Positions 55,702-64,000 of a stretch of 64,000 bases of DNA are shown here, piece after piece (the first letter of the stretch is position 1; every line of letters begins with the position of its first letter). The notes under the pieces were generated by a model. The model saw nothing but the letters and a program-made list of their open reading frames with translations, was not told the DNA's origin and did no database searches. The position numbers and the translations under genes are program-made. The stretch covers positions 663,501 to 727,500 of the forward strand of contig NC_022571.1 in NCBI RefSeq assembly GCF_000473995.1, written 5' to 3'. Source of the DNA: Clostridium saccharobutylicum DSM 13864 (GTDB lineage Bacteria > Bacillota > Clostridia > Clostridiales > Clostridiaceae).

Positions 55702-55760
55702 TGTTATTTTCCACCTTATTATTTTTGAATGTAATTTACTATACTTTGTCTATTATTTAC

Positions 55761-55801
55761 ATATAGATATTTTTTATGAATTTTTCAAAAAATATCTATA
55801 T
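55761..55801. other. 15-bp perfect AT-rich inverted repeat between DUF2334 and aro genes
   Basis: ATATAGATATTTTTT-type arm (55761-55775) pairs with 55787-55801, loop ATGAATTTTTC. In a divergent gap, it may be an operator or a terminator of a lost gene; no further support. Confidence 0.35.
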
Positions 55802-55913
55802 ATCAAAGTTGAAAATAATTACAAGAAATTTTTCTTTTACAATATCAATAAGAAAATATTATTGATAAATGCATATAAATTCGTGGAAAAAAATAAAAAA
55901 TTATCAATTATCA

Positions 55914-55941
55914 TTGACAATTTATTTTAGTTTGTTATAAT
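55914..55941 (+). promoter_or_regulatory. Promoter of the aromatic amino acid operon
   Basis: TTGACA (55914-55919), 16-base spacer, TATAAT (55936-55941) with an extended -10 TG dinucleotide at 55933-55934. It is one of the best consensus promoters in the window and lies about 80 bases before the leader peptide. Confidence 0.85.
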
Positions 55942-56022
55942 GATAAAAAAGATAAATCTTACAGACAATTATTGAATTGATATTTGTTTAGTAATTATTA
56001 AATCAGAAATGGAGAAGAAATC

Positions 56023-56157
56023 ATGAAAAAGGATATTAAAAAATTAGTTATGCAAAAATTTTATAGCTTTTTTTATTTTATGTTCTGGGGCTTTTATTTT
56101 AGCGCTGGCTATTTATTTTGCAAAAAACTGAATAATATCTTTTTAATGAGTGATTAA
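56023..56157 (+). CDS. Aromatic-rich leader peptide of the aro operon (44 residues)
   Basis: A short gene with GGAGAAG at 56011-56017 and ATG 56023, ending TAA 56155-56157. The first dozen residues are basic (MKKDIKKLVMQK). Residues 13-32 then contain eight Phe, four Tyr and one Trp (FYSFFYFMFWGFYF, then SAGYLF). Such a run of codons for the end products of the following operon is the hallmark of a translation-sensing attenuator, as in pheL. The final codons TTA-ATG-AGT overlap the antiterminator arm, so a ribosome reaching the stop hides that arm. The residues could also be read as a small membrane peptide, but the position, the codons and the downstream terminator favour a leader. Confidence 0.85.
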   Translation: MKKDIKKLVMQKFYSFFYFMFWGFYFSAGYLFCKKLNNIFLMSD

Positions 56158-56239
56158 ATTTATATAGAATTTTTTTATATTTAGATAAATACTATCGATA
56201 CTAGATAGAGCTCATTAGAATATGAGCTCTATTTTTTTT
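56141..56239 (+). terminator. Attenuator: terminator and competing antiterminator
   Basis: Terminator: ATAGAGCTCAT (56205-56215) pairs perfectly with ATGAGCTCTAT (56222-56232), loop TAGAAT, T-run to 56239. Antiterminator: TTTTAATGAG (56141-56150, in the leader gene) pairs with CTCATTAGAA (56211-56220) over 10 positions with one G-U pair, consuming the terminator's left arm. If the ribosome stalls in the Phe/Tyr run the first arm is free and reads through; if it reaches the stop at 56157 it covers the arm and transcription ends. No T-box motif (such as the TGGNACCGCG element) was seen. The 112 bases from the T-run to aroF hold the aroF ribosome site only. Confidence 0.8.
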
Positions 56240-56355
56240 ATAAAAAGTTATTTTAAAAATTGGATAAAGTGATAAAAATATACACCTTACCCAAAATTTT
56301 AAATAAATTATACAATATCAAATAAAAACAAAATAAATGCAAGGGGGCAATAAAC

Positions 56356-57369
56356 ATGATAGTAATTTTAAAGCAAAAGGCAAGTCAAGAAGAGGTGGCA
56401 AAATTAACAAAACAACTTGAAGCTAAAGGAGTAATAGTAAATCCAGTTATAGGAACTGAAAAAAGTATTTTAGGATTAGTAGGTGATACAACTAAAATTG
56501 ATCCTTCAAGCATTGAAGCAAATGGAATTGTTGAAAGAGTAATGAAAGTTCAAGAACCTTTCAAGAAAGCAAATAGAATGTTTCATCCAGAACCAACAAT
56601 AGTTGATGTTAATGGTGTGAAAATAGGTGGAAATAAAATAGCAATGATTGCAGGTCCTTGTTCAGTTGAAAGTGAAGAGCAAATAACTGATATAGCTAAG
56701 GAAGTTAAGGATATTGGGGCTAATTTCTTAAGAGGAGGAGCATTTAAACCAAGAACTTCACCATATGCATTCCAAGGATTGAAATATGAAGGATTAGAAC
56801 TTTTAAAGAAGGCAAGAGAAAACACAGGATTGCCTATAGTTACAGAACTTATGTCACCTTATGATATAGAAACATTTGTAGAAAATGTAGATGTAATTCA
56901 AGTTGGTGCTAGAAATATGCAAAACTTTGATTTACTTAAGGAACTTGGAAAAATAGATAAGCCAATATTATTAAAGAGAGGTTTATCTGCAACTATAGAA
57001 GAATGGTTAATGTCAGCTGAATATATTATGGCTGGAGGAAATGAAAATGTAATTCTTTGTGAAAGAGGAATAAGAACTTTTGAAACTTACACAAGAAATA
57101 CTTTAGATTTAAGTGCAATACCAGCAGTTAAGAAGTTAAGTCATTTACCAGTAGTTGTTGATCCTAGTCATTCAGCAGGAAAGTACTGGATGGTTGAACC
57201 ATTAGCAAAGGCAGCAATAGCAGTTGGTGCAGATGGACTTATAATAGAAGTTCATAATGATCCAGCAAATGCGTTATGTGATGGACCACAATCAATAAAA
57301 CCTAACAAGTTCGCTAAGCTTATGGAAGAATTAAAAGTTATAGCAGCAGCAGTTGGAAGAGAAATTTAA
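56356..57369 (+). CDS. aroF: 3-deoxy-7-phosphoheptulonate (DAHP) synthase
   Basis: A 337-residue enzyme that condenses PEP and erythrose-4-phosphate, the first step to aromatic amino acids. An N-terminal ferredoxin-like regulatory domain (residues 1-70, MIVILKQKASQEEV) precedes the type I-beta barrel with IAGPCSVES, LRGGAFKPRTSPY and VVDPSHSAGK. In the Thermotoga enzyme with this layout the extra domain mediates inhibition by Tyr and Phe, so both attenuation and feedback are plausible. AAGGGGG precedes the ATG. First structural gene after the attenuator. Confidence 0.96.
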   Translation: MIVILKQKASQEEVAKLTKQLEAKGVIVNPVIGTEKSILGLVGDTTKIDPSSIEANGIVERVMKVQEPFKKANRMFHPEPTIVDVNGVKIGGNKIAMIAGPCSVESEEQITDIAKEVKDIGANFLRGGAFKPRTSPYAFQGLKYEGLELLKKARENTGLPIVTELMSPYDIETFVENVDVIQVGARNMQNFDLLKELGKIDKPILLKRGLSATIEEWLMSAEYIMAGGNENVILCERGIRTFETYTRNTLDLSAIPAVKKLSHLPVVVDPSHSAGKYWMVEPLAKAAIAVGADGLIIEVHNDPANALCDGPQSIKPNKFAKLMEELKVIAAAVGREI

Positions 57370-57507
57370 GTTAGTTAAGAGTCAACAATGAACAGTTAAC
57401 AGTTTATGAAGATTTTCACTTTAAAAGATCTTAGAATAATAAATTAATTATAATGTGATTTTAATGATATCTACTAACTGTTTATTGGGAAAGAGGAGTG
57501 TTGATAA

Positions 57508-58560
57508 ATGGAAGAGTTAGTTGTGGATTTAAAGGAAAGAAGTTATCCGATTATCATAAAAAAGGGATTAATTGATGAAATTAATTTAGAGATAAGTAAA
57601 ATCTACAAAGGGAAAAAGATATTTATACTAACAGATAAAAATGTAGATGCACATTATGGAGATAAAATTAAGAGCAATTTAGTTAATGAAGGATATAATG
57701 TTAAGTTAATGGTTTTAGAGCCAGGTGAAGAAACTAAGTCTTTTAATACTCTTCCTTTAATTTATAATGAACTTTTAGATTTTAAGTTTACAAGAAGTGA
57801 TTTAATAATAACTCTTGGTGGAGGAGTTATTGGAGATTTAGGAGGATTTGTAGCATCAACATTTTTAAGAGGAGTGCCATTTGTTCAAATACCTACATCA
57901 TTACTTGCTCAAGTTGATAGTAGCGTAGGTGGAAAAGTTGCAGTTGATTTAGAAAGAGGGAAAAACTTAGTAGGAAGCTTTTATCATCCTAAGTTAGTTT
58001 TAATAGATCCTAATGTGTTAGAAACTTTAAGTGATAGATTTTTTACAGATGGTATGGCTGAAGTTATCAAGTATGGATGTATAAAAGATAAAGAGTTCTT
58101 TTATTTCTTAAAAAGTTTAAAAACTAAAAAGGAAGTTATGAACAATATTGAAAAAATTATTCACAAATGTTGCTTTATAAAAAAGTGTGTTGTGGAAAAC
58201 GATGAAAAAGATACAGGGGAAAGAATGTTATTAAATTTTGGACACACCCTAGGGCATGCTATAGAAACATACTATAATTTTAAGAAGTTTACTCATGGGG
58301 AAGCTGTTGCAATAGGTATGTATGAAATAAGCAAAATTTCAGAGGAAAAAGGAATTAGTGAAAAAGGTATATCGCAAGATATTAAGGAAATATTAATTCA
58401 ATACGGACTTCCTTATGAAGTTGAGATTGAAGATAATTCAAAGATATTAGATACTATATCACTAGATAAAAAAAATATTGATAATGTTCTAAAAGTTGTA
58501 TTACTAAAGAGAATTGGCGACTCATTTTTAGAAAAAACTGATGTTAAGTTCTTTTCTTAG
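57508..58560 (+). CDS. aroB: 3-dehydroquinate synthase
   Basis: A 350-residue NAD- and metal-dependent enzyme forming dehydroquinate. The nucleotide-binding [14 protein letters not shown] (about 109-122), [19 protein letters not shown] and the metal-binding histidines of [11 protein letters not shown] and [10 protein letters not shown] are all present. AGAGGAGTG precedes the ATG. The 138-base gap from aroF holds a GTTAACAGTT-type repeat, and the 220-base gap to aroA shows no gene. Confidence 0.96.
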   Translation: MEELVVDLKERSYPIIIKKGLIDEINLEISKIYKGKKIFILTDKNVDAHYGDKIKSNLVNEGYNVKLMVLEPGEETKSFNTLPLIYNELLDFKFTRSDLIITLGGGVIGDLGGFVASTFLRGVPFVQIPTSLLAQVDSSVGGKVAVDLERGKNLVGSFYHPKLVLIDPNVLETLSDRFFTDGMAEVIKYGCIKDKEFFYFLKSLKTKKEVMNNIEKIIHKCCFIKKCVVENDEKDTGERMLLNFGHTLGHAIETYYNFKKFTHGEAVAIGMYEISKISEEKGISEKGISQDIKEILIQYGLPYEVEIEDNSKILDTISLDKKNIDNVLKVVLLKRIGDSFLEKTDVKFFS

Positions 58561-58780
58561 TATAAATTTCACAAAATATAACGGATTGTGTCAGTAAAAT
58601 TTAATTTTACAAATCTATGACATTATTAAATCATGAAAAATGAATGATATAGGAAGAAAAATCTACGGCTTTTCAAAAAAATAAAAATAATTATAGAATA
58701 AATCATATTGCAACATATATATTAAAAAGCTATTAAAAAATAATTTGAAGTTTTATCTTGAAGGAATTAGAGGTGAGATG

Positions 58781-60088
58781 ATGGGAAACTTGAAGATTTA
58801 TCCCCAAAAGTTACAAGGGGAAGTTAAAATACCACCATCTAAGAGTATGGCTCACAGAGCAGTAATTTGTGCAGCTCTTGGAGATGGTGCAAGCAGAGTT
58901 ACTAATATAGATTATTCAGATGATATTATTGCAACAATTGATGCTATGTCATCTCTTGGAGCTGTGATAACTAAAAAAGAAGAATATCTTGAAGTGACAG
59001 GAATAAAATCCACAGCTAACAAGGTCAATGATCAAATAAAAGAAGAGAGAACTATAGATTGTAATGAATCAGGTTCAACACTTAGATTCTTAGTTCCTAT
59101 TGCAGCTTTATTTGATGGAGTAAATAGATTTGTTGGAAGAGGAAACTTAGGTAAAAGACCATTAGATACATATTACAATATATTTAATGAACAAGGAATA
59201 AAGTACACTCATAAAGAAGGCATTTTAGATTTAAAAACTGAAGGAAAGTTAAAAGCTGGAGAATTTAGACTTAAAGGTAATATTAGTTCACAATTCATAA
59301 CTGGATTATTATTTACTCTTCCTTTATTAGATGGAGATTCCAAGATTATAATAACAACTCAGTTAGAATCAAAAGGATATATTGATTTAACCTTAAGTGC
59401 AATGAAAGACTTTGGAATAGATGTTATAAATAAAGATTATGAAGAATTTATAATCAAAGGAAATCAAACTTATAAAAGTAGAGATTACAGAGTAGAAGGA
59501 GATTATTCTCAAGCAGCATTTTTCCTATCTGCTGATGCACTTCTAAATAACGTAGTTGTTAATGATTTGAAAACAGATTCCCTTCAAGGGGATAAGGAAG
59601 TAATGGATATTTTAGAAAGAATGGGAGTAAGTTTTAAGAATAAAAATAATGGACTAATTGGAGAAGTGGATAATAATTTAAAAGCAACTATTATTGATGG
59701 TTCTCAATGTCCTGATATAATCCCAGTTATTTCTTTAGCTGCAGCTTTAAGTGAAGGCACAACAGAGATAATAAATGCAGGAAGACTTAGAATAAAAGAA
59801 TGTGATAGATTAGCAGCTGTAACATCTGAACTTAATAAATTGGGTGCTAAAATTATAGAAAAAGAAGATGGATTAATTATTGAAGGAGTTACAAAACTTA
59901 AAGGTGATGTAGAAGTTTGGAGTCATAAAGATCATAGAATTGCAATGACACTAGCGATAGCATCTACAGTATGTGATTCACCTATAATATTAAAGGATTA
60001 TGAATGTGTTTCTAAGTCATATCCAGAGTTTTGGAAGGATTTTAAGAACGTAGGAGGTTCATTTGATGAGTGGAATATGGGGAAATAA
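58781..60088 (+). CDS. aroA: 5-enolpyruvylshikimate-3-phosphate synthase
   Basis: A 435-residue enzyme making EPSP from shikimate-3-phosphate and PEP. PPSKSMAHRAVICAAL (substrate-binding N-terminus), NESGSTLRFLVPIAAL, QFITGLLFTLPLL and RIKECDRLAAVTSEL are conserved. AGAGGTGA precedes the ATG pair 58778/58781; the frame from 58745 is too long. The final 23 bases overlap aroC. Confidence 0.95.
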   Translation: MGNLKIYPQKLQGEVKIPPSKSMAHRAVICAALGDGASRVTNIDYSDDIIATIDAMSSLGAVITKKEEYLEVTGIKSTANKVNDQIKEERTIDCNESGSTLRFLVPIAALFDGVNRFVGRGNLGKRPLDTYYNIFNEQGIKYTHKEGILDLKTEGKLKAGEFRLKGNISSQFITGLLFTLPLLDGDSKIIITTQLESKGYIDLTLSAMKDFGIDVINKDYEEFIIKGNQTYKSRDYRVEGDYSQAAFFLSADALLNNVVVNDLKTDSLQGDKEVMDILERMGVSFKNKNNGLIGEVDNNLKATIIDGSQCPDIIPVISLAAALSEGTTEIINAGRLRIKECDRLAAVTSELNKLGAKIIEKEDGLIIEGVTKLKGDVEVWSHKDHRIAMTLAIASTVCDSPIILKDYECVSKSYPEFWKDFKNVGGSFDEWNMGK

Positions 60089-61139
60089 ATTAAAAGTTTC
60101 TATTTTTGGTGAATCTCATGGTGTTGGAATAGGCATCACAATTGATGGACTTCCATCGGGTGTTGAAATTAATATGGAAGATGTCATGAAAGAAATGGCA
60201 AGACGTGCACCAGGAAAAAGTAAGTTATCTACTGCAAGAAAAGAAGGAGATGTTCCAGAAATTTTAAGTGGATTTTTCCAAGGCAAGACCACAGGAACAC
60301 CATTATGTGCAGTAATAAGAAACTCAGATATGCATTCTAAGGATTATGGTAAGCTTAAAGATTTGATGAGACCTGGACATGCAGATTATCCTGGATTTAT
60401 TAGATATAATGGATTCAATGATTATAGAGGCGGCGGTCATTTTTCAGGAAGAATCACTGCCCCATTAGTGTTTGCGGGAGCAATATGTAAGCAGGTTTTA
60501 GAAGCAAAGGGAATTAGTATAGGAGCTCATGTTAAGAGCGTTGGAAAAATAGAAGATAAAAGTTTTAATGAAGTTAATTTAAACAAAGAACTTTTAGAAA
60601 AATTAAAAGTTAAAGAATTACCACTTTTAGCTCCAGAAAAAGAAGATGAAATGAGAAGCACAATTTTAGAAGCAAAAAAGGATCAAGATTCAGTAGGAGG
60701 AACTATTGAATGTACAGTTCTAGGAATAAGTGCAGGAGTTGGAAATCCATTTTTTGATTCAGTCGAGTCTACATTGGCACATTTAATGTTTTCAGTACCA
60801 GCTGTTAAAGGAATAGAATTTGGAAAAGGCTTTTTAATGAGTGAATTAAGAGGTTCACAGTGTAATGATGAGTATTATTATGATGGAGATGAAATAAAAA
60901 CTTATACAAATAATAATGGTGGAATCACTGGTGGAATCACTAATGGAATGCCAATATTATTTAAGGTTGGAATAAAGCCAACACCATCAATCTCAAAAGC
61001 ACAAAGAACAGTAGATATATGTGAAAAGAAAGATGCCGAGCTTGTAATTGAAGGAAGGCATGATCCATGTATTGTACAAAGGGCAGTACCGGTAATTGAA
61101 GCAGTAACAGCGATTGGAATACTTGACTTAGTGATTTAA
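60066..61139 (+). CDS. aroC: Chorismate synthase
   Basis: A 357-residue FMN-dependent enzyme turning EPSP into chorismate. FGESHGVGIG, RRAPGKSKLSTARKE, RPGHADYPG, YRGGGHFSGR, GITGGITNGMP and GRHDPC signatures are present. AGGAGG at 60052-60057 serves ATG 60066, inside the end of aroA, so the two are translationally coupled. Confidence 0.97.
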   Translation: MSGIWGNKLKVSIFGESHGVGIGITIDGLPSGVEINMEDVMKEMARRAPGKSKLSTARKEGDVPEILSGFFQGKTTGTPLCAVIRNSDMHSKDYGKLKDLMRPGHADYPGFIRYNGFNDYRGGGHFSGRITAPLVFAGAICKQVLEAKGISIGAHVKSVGKIEDKSFNEVNLNKELLEKLKVKELPLLAPEKEDEMRSTILEAKKDQDSVGGTIECTVLGISAGVGNPFFDSVESTLAHLMFSVPAVKGIEFGKGFLMSELRGSQCNDEYYYDGDEIKTYTNNNGGITGGITNGMPILFKVGIKPTPSISKAQRTVDICEKKDAELVIEGRHDPCIVQRAVPVIEAVTAIGILDLVI

Positions 61140-61200
61140 ATTCTACATTAAAAATTATTTAGAATAATCACACATTTATAAAAGAATGGAGAAGTGTAAA

Positions 61201-62346
61201 ATGGCAGATATAGATGATTACAGAAAAAGAATTGATGAAATAGATAAAGAAATAACTAAGCTTTTTGAAGAACGAATGGACAGTGTTATTAATGTTATAA
61301 ATTATAAAATGGAAAATAACTTACCTATTTTCAATAGAAGTAGAGAAGATGAAGTTATTGAAAAAAATTTAGGATATCTAAATAATAATGATTATGGTGA
61401 AGAAACTAAGAAATTTTTCGTTAATTTAATGGAAGTTTCTAGAGAATTACAAAGTAGAAAAGTAGAAGAAGCACAATCTATTAAAGAAGATAGAAAAGAT
61501 GTAATTGAAACAAATAAACAAAAGCAAGGTAAGGTTGGATTCTTTGGAGTTGTAGGATCATTTTGTGAAGAAGCGATGATTAAATATTTTGGAACTGCTG
61601 ATGATTCAAAAGCTTATGATGAATTTGAAGATGTATTTATAGCTGTTAAAAATGATGAAATACAATATGGAGTTTTACCAATAGAAAATTCTTCAACTGG
61701 TGCTATTTCAGGAGTATATGATCTTTTATATAAATATGGTTTTTATATTGTAGGAGAAGAATGTATAAAGATAGACCAAAATTTAATGGGAATCCCAGGA
61801 ACATCTTTGGATGATATTAAGGAAGTATATTCACATCCACAGCCATTTGAACAAAGCACTAACTTTTTTAAACAACATTCTGATTGGAAGCTTATACCGT
61901 TCCATAGTACATCTGTAAGTGCAAAGCTTGTTAGTGATTTAAAGGATAAGTCAAAGGCTGCAATTGCAAGTAAAAGAGCTGCAAAAATATATGGGTTAGA
62001 AATTCTTAAAGCAAATATAAATAATCAAAGTGAAAATTCAACTAGATTTATAATAATATCAAAGAAATTTGAATCAGATTCAAGTTGCGATAAGGTAAGT
62101 GTTGTGTTTTCTCTTGAACACAAAGCTGGAACATTATATAAGCTATTAAGACACTTTGCAGAAAATAATATTAATATGATGAAAATTGAATCTAGACCAA
62201 TGGAAAAGGGAGCTTGGAAATATTTCTTATATGTCGATTTTGAAGGCAACATCGAAAGTAATGAAGTAAAGACAGCTTTAAAGCTAATTGAACAAAGCAG
62301 TGCTTATTTTAAATTAATTGGTTCTTATAAAAAATATATAAAATAA
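61201..62346 (+). CDS. pheA: Bifunctional chorismate mutase / prephenate dehydratase (P-protein)
   Basis: A 381-residue enzyme for the last specific steps to phenylpyruvate. An AroQ-type chorismate mutase domain (about 1-90, RKRIDEIDKEITKLFEERM) is followed by the dehydratase (about 110-285, VGFFGVVGSFCEEA, PIENSSTGAISG, STRFIII) and an ACT domain (about 300-375, HKAGTLYKLLRHF, ESRPMEKGAWKYFLYVD) that binds Phe for feedback. GGAGAAG at 61188-61194 favours ATG 61201 over ATG 61186. Its presence explains the many Phe codons in the operon leader. Confidence 0.95.
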   Translation: MADIDDYRKRIDEIDKEITKLFEERMDSVINVINYKMENNLPIFNRSREDEVIEKNLGYLNNNDYGEETKKFFVNLMEVSRELQSRKVEEAQSIKEDRKDVIETNKQKQGKVGFFGVVGSFCEEAMIKYFGTADDSKAYDEFEDVFIAVKNDEIQYGVLPIENSSTGAISGVYDLLYKYGFYIVGEECIKIDQNLMGIPGTSLDDIKEVYSHPQPFEQSTNFFKQHSDWKLIPFHSTSVSAKLVSDLKDKSKAAIASKRAAKIYGLEILKANINNQSENSTRFIIISKKFESDSSCDKVSVVFSLEHKAGTLYKLLRHFAENNINMMKIESRPMEKGAWKYFLYVDFEGNIESNEVKTALKLIEQSSAYFKLIGSYKKYIK

Positions 62347-62380
62347 GAAAAATAAGTTATATAGAAGAGGGGGTTATAAG

Positions 62381-63226
62381 ATGGATTTCTATGGAGTTTT
62401 AGGTCATAAATTACCTCATAGTATTTCACCGCAAATACATAAAGAAATTTTTTCATTATTAAATATTGAAGGTGCTTATAAAATTTTTGAAGTAGAGAAA
62501 GATGATTTGTGTAAATTTGCAGATTCTTTAAGAGTTCTTAAGATAAAGGGAACTAATGTAACTATTCCTTATAAAGAAGATATAATGAAATATCTAGATT
62601 TTATATCACCAGAATCACAAAAAATAAAGGCTATTAATACAATTTTTTTAAAAGATAATAAGCTATATGGATATAATACTGATTATTTTGGATTTGGAAC
62701 TATAATAAATAAAAACAAAATAGAAGTTAAAGACAAAATTGCTATGGTCCTTGGAACTGGTGGAGGAGCAAAAGCTATAGTTACATTTCTTTTAGATCAT
62801 GATATTAAAAAAATATATCTAGTTTCAAGAGCAAAAACCAATGTTTCAGAATACGAAGATTCTAGAGTTGAATATGTAACTTATGAAGATATAGAAGAAA
62901 TTAAAGGCGATATTTTAATAAATACAACTCCAGTAGGAATGTATCCTAATGTTGGAGTAAGTGCGGTTAATGAAGAGGTAATAAATAATTTCTCTACACT
63001 AATTGATATAATATATAATCCAAGAAAAACTAAGTTTTTAGAAATTGGAGAAAAATTAAATAAAAAAGTTTGTGGTGGATTAGAAATGCTAGTCGGTCAG
63101 GCTGTAAAATCAGAAGAAATATGGCAGGAAACATCTATTAGCGATGAAGTCATGGATGAAGTATATCAATGTATTAATGAACAATTTGGGCACATGAAAG
63201 AAAATAACAAGTCCAAAATGCCATGA
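62381..63226 (+). CDS. aroE: Shikimate dehydrogenase with a repeat-derived C-terminus
   Basis: A 281-residue NADPH enzyme reducing dehydroshikimate. It has GVLGHKLPHSISPQIH (shikimate binding), GTNVTIPYKE with the catalytic Lys, the dinucleotide loop VLGTGGGAKA and NTTPVGMYPN. The last 12-13 residues (GHMKENNKSKMP) and the stop TGA are encoded by the left end of the family-1 repeat that starts at 63189; the native tail probably ended near NEQF. GGGGG at 62370-62374 precedes the ATG. It is likely still active, since the extension is beyond the last helix. Confidence 0.94.
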   Translation: MDFYGVLGHKLPHSISPQIHKEIFSLLNIEGAYKIFEVEKDDLCKFADSLRVLKIKGTNVTIPYKEDIMKYLDFISPESQKIKAINTIFLKDNKLYGYNTDYFGFGTIINKNKIEVKDKIAMVLGTGGGAKAIVTFLLDHDIKKIYLVSRAKTNVSEYEDSRVEYVTYEDIEEIKGDILINTTPVGMYPNVGVSAVNEEVINNFSTLIDIIYNPRKTKFLEIGEKLNKKVCGGLEMLVGQAVKSEEIWQETSISDEVMDEVYQCINEQFGHMKENNKSKMP

Positions 63227-63346
63227 TTATTTTGCAGCAGGCAAGAAAGTGGATTTGTTTCATAGCGGGCTATTAGAGGAATCCGCTGATGAAGCATGAT
63301 GCAAAATAGGCTTGGCAGATGGACTCGTTATTTATTTGAATGTGCC
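63189..63346 (+). repeat. Full-length 158-bp family-1 repeat, forward orientation, inside the aro operon
   Basis: GGCACATGAAAGAAAATAAC at the left to TTGAATGTGCC at the right. Almost identical to the copy at 1192-1349, same orientation. The left end codes for the AroE tail; the right end lies 33 bases before aroK and creates a fake aroK extension (a frame from 63296 that begins MMQNRLGRW, as also seen at 1299). Confidence 0.95.
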
Positions 63347-63379
63347 GTAAATAAAATAATATTTATATGGGGGCTAAGT

Positions 63380-63895
63380 ATGAAAAATAAAATAGTTATT
63401 ATTGGAATGCCTGGTAGTGGAAAAACGACAATTGGTAAGAAACTAGGAAAGGAATTATCATTGAAGTTTTTTGATATGGATGAATATATCCAAGAAAGTA
63501 CAGGCAAAACAATATTACAACTTTTTGAAAATGGTGAAGATTATTTCAGAGATATTGAAACTGAAACTTGTAAAGATCTTATGAAATATGAAAATGTGTT
63601 AATTTCTACAGGTGGAGGAGTTATTAAAAAGGCAAAGAATATAGATATATTAAAAGAAGAAAGTTTAATTATTTTTCTTGATAGATCTGTAGATAGAATT
63701 CTTAGTGATGTTGATGTTTCACAAAGACCTTTACTTAAAGATGGAAAAGAAAAAGTAATAAGACTTTATGAGGAAAGATATGAACTTTATAAAAAATATG
63801 CGGATGAAATAGTCGTGAATGATAGCGATATTGATGAGATAATAGCTAGATTTAAAAATATAATAAATGACACGAAAAAAGTAAAAATGTTATAA
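63380..63895 (+). CDS. aroK: Shikimate kinase
   Basis: A 171-residue kinase for shikimate. P-loop GMPGSGKTTIGKKL (residues 8-21), DMDEYI (shikimate-binding Asp), the FRDIE region, STGGGVI and the late RPLL lid Arg motif are all present. The start is ATG 63380 with GGGGG at 63369-63373; the frame from 63296 is repeat sequence. Dehydroquinase (aroD/aroQ) is not in the window and may follow. The last 105 bases hold no gene I can support. Confidence 0.94.
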   Translation: MKNKIVIIGMPGSGKTTIGKKLGKELSLKFFDMDEYIQESTGKTILQLFENGEDYFRDIETETCKDLMKYENVLISTGGGVIKKAKNIDILKEESLIIFLDRSVDRILSDVDVSQRPLLKDGKEKVIRLYEERYELYKKYADEIVVNDSDIDEIIARFKNIINDTKKVKML

Positions 63896-64000
63896 AAATT
63901 GTTATTATATATTGCTTATTTGATATTTTTGGTGAAAAAAATTTGCGAATCCATTATAATATATATGAAGAATAGTAGAATAGTAGAAAAAAAATTAATA

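Noticed and set aside
56023-56355. T-box riboswitch upstream of aroF
   Set aside because: No T-box sequence (AGGGTGGNACCGCG-like) or specifier hairpin could be seen; the leader-peptide model explains the region better.

Overview
The window is a low-GC chromosomal stretch from a Firmicute, most likely a saccharolytic Clostridium sensu stricto (C. beijerinckii / C. saccharoperbutylacetonicum type). The evidence is strong A/T codon bias, GGAGG-type ribosome sites, some TTG starts, the order rSAM-DUF2344-rng-rplU-prp-rpmA-obgE-yhbY-nadD-yqeK-LCP, and the order aroF-aroB-aroA-aroC-pheA-aroE-aroK. The species is an inference. No rRNA, tRNA or CRISPR array was seen.

Layout. 1-1 kb: end of an unknown gene and a sensor histidine kinase. 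1.4-5.6 kb: a very large DUF445-type membrane protein with two family signatures. 6-17 kb: housekeeping block (radical SAM pair, RNase G, L21/Prp/L27 behind an L21 leader RNA, ObgE, YhbY, NadD, YqeK, LCP ligase). 17-23.5 kb: RluD, a D,D-carboxypeptidase, ComEA-like protein, lipoprotein, small membrane protein, RlmD. 23.5-25.8 kb: a graveyard of mobile DNA (broken integrase, IS1182-type and IS91-type transposase fragments, a small structured insert). 25.8-38.7 kb: an accessory stress cluster with a TerD-TerB fusion, three more TerD-type proteins, TerC, a TerA/TerD-like protein, a DUF4236 mini-protein, a TerD-vWA fusion, three lidless Hsp70 proteins and an acidic protein whose C-terminus looks like a divergent GrpE. 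39-41.5 kb: ABC transporter. 41.6-45.4 kb: secreted GH10 xylanase and GH43 enzyme, sharing an almost identical CBM13-like domain. 45.7-55.7 kb: secreted 5'-nucleotidase, CstA, cardiolipin synthase, MFS transporter, DUF2334 lipoprotein. 55.9-63.9 kb: shikimate/phenylalanine operon.

Three things stand out. First, the aromatic operon is preceded by a good promoter, a 44-codon leader peptide in which 13 of residues 13-32 are Phe, Tyr or Trp, and an intrinsic terminator whose left arm can instead pair over 10 bp with the end of the leader gene; this is a complete classical attenuator in a clostridium. Second, the Ter/Hsp70/GrpE-like cluster looks like a dedicated chaperone machine attached to TerD Ca2+-binding and vWA proteins. 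Third, the intergenic spaces are colonised by a 158-bp palindromic repeat with GGCACAT/ATGTGCC ends (several full copies plus many deletion derivatives) and by a second family of very long hairpins. One 158-bp copy supplies the last codons and stop of aroE; others create false N-terminal extensions of neighbouring genes.
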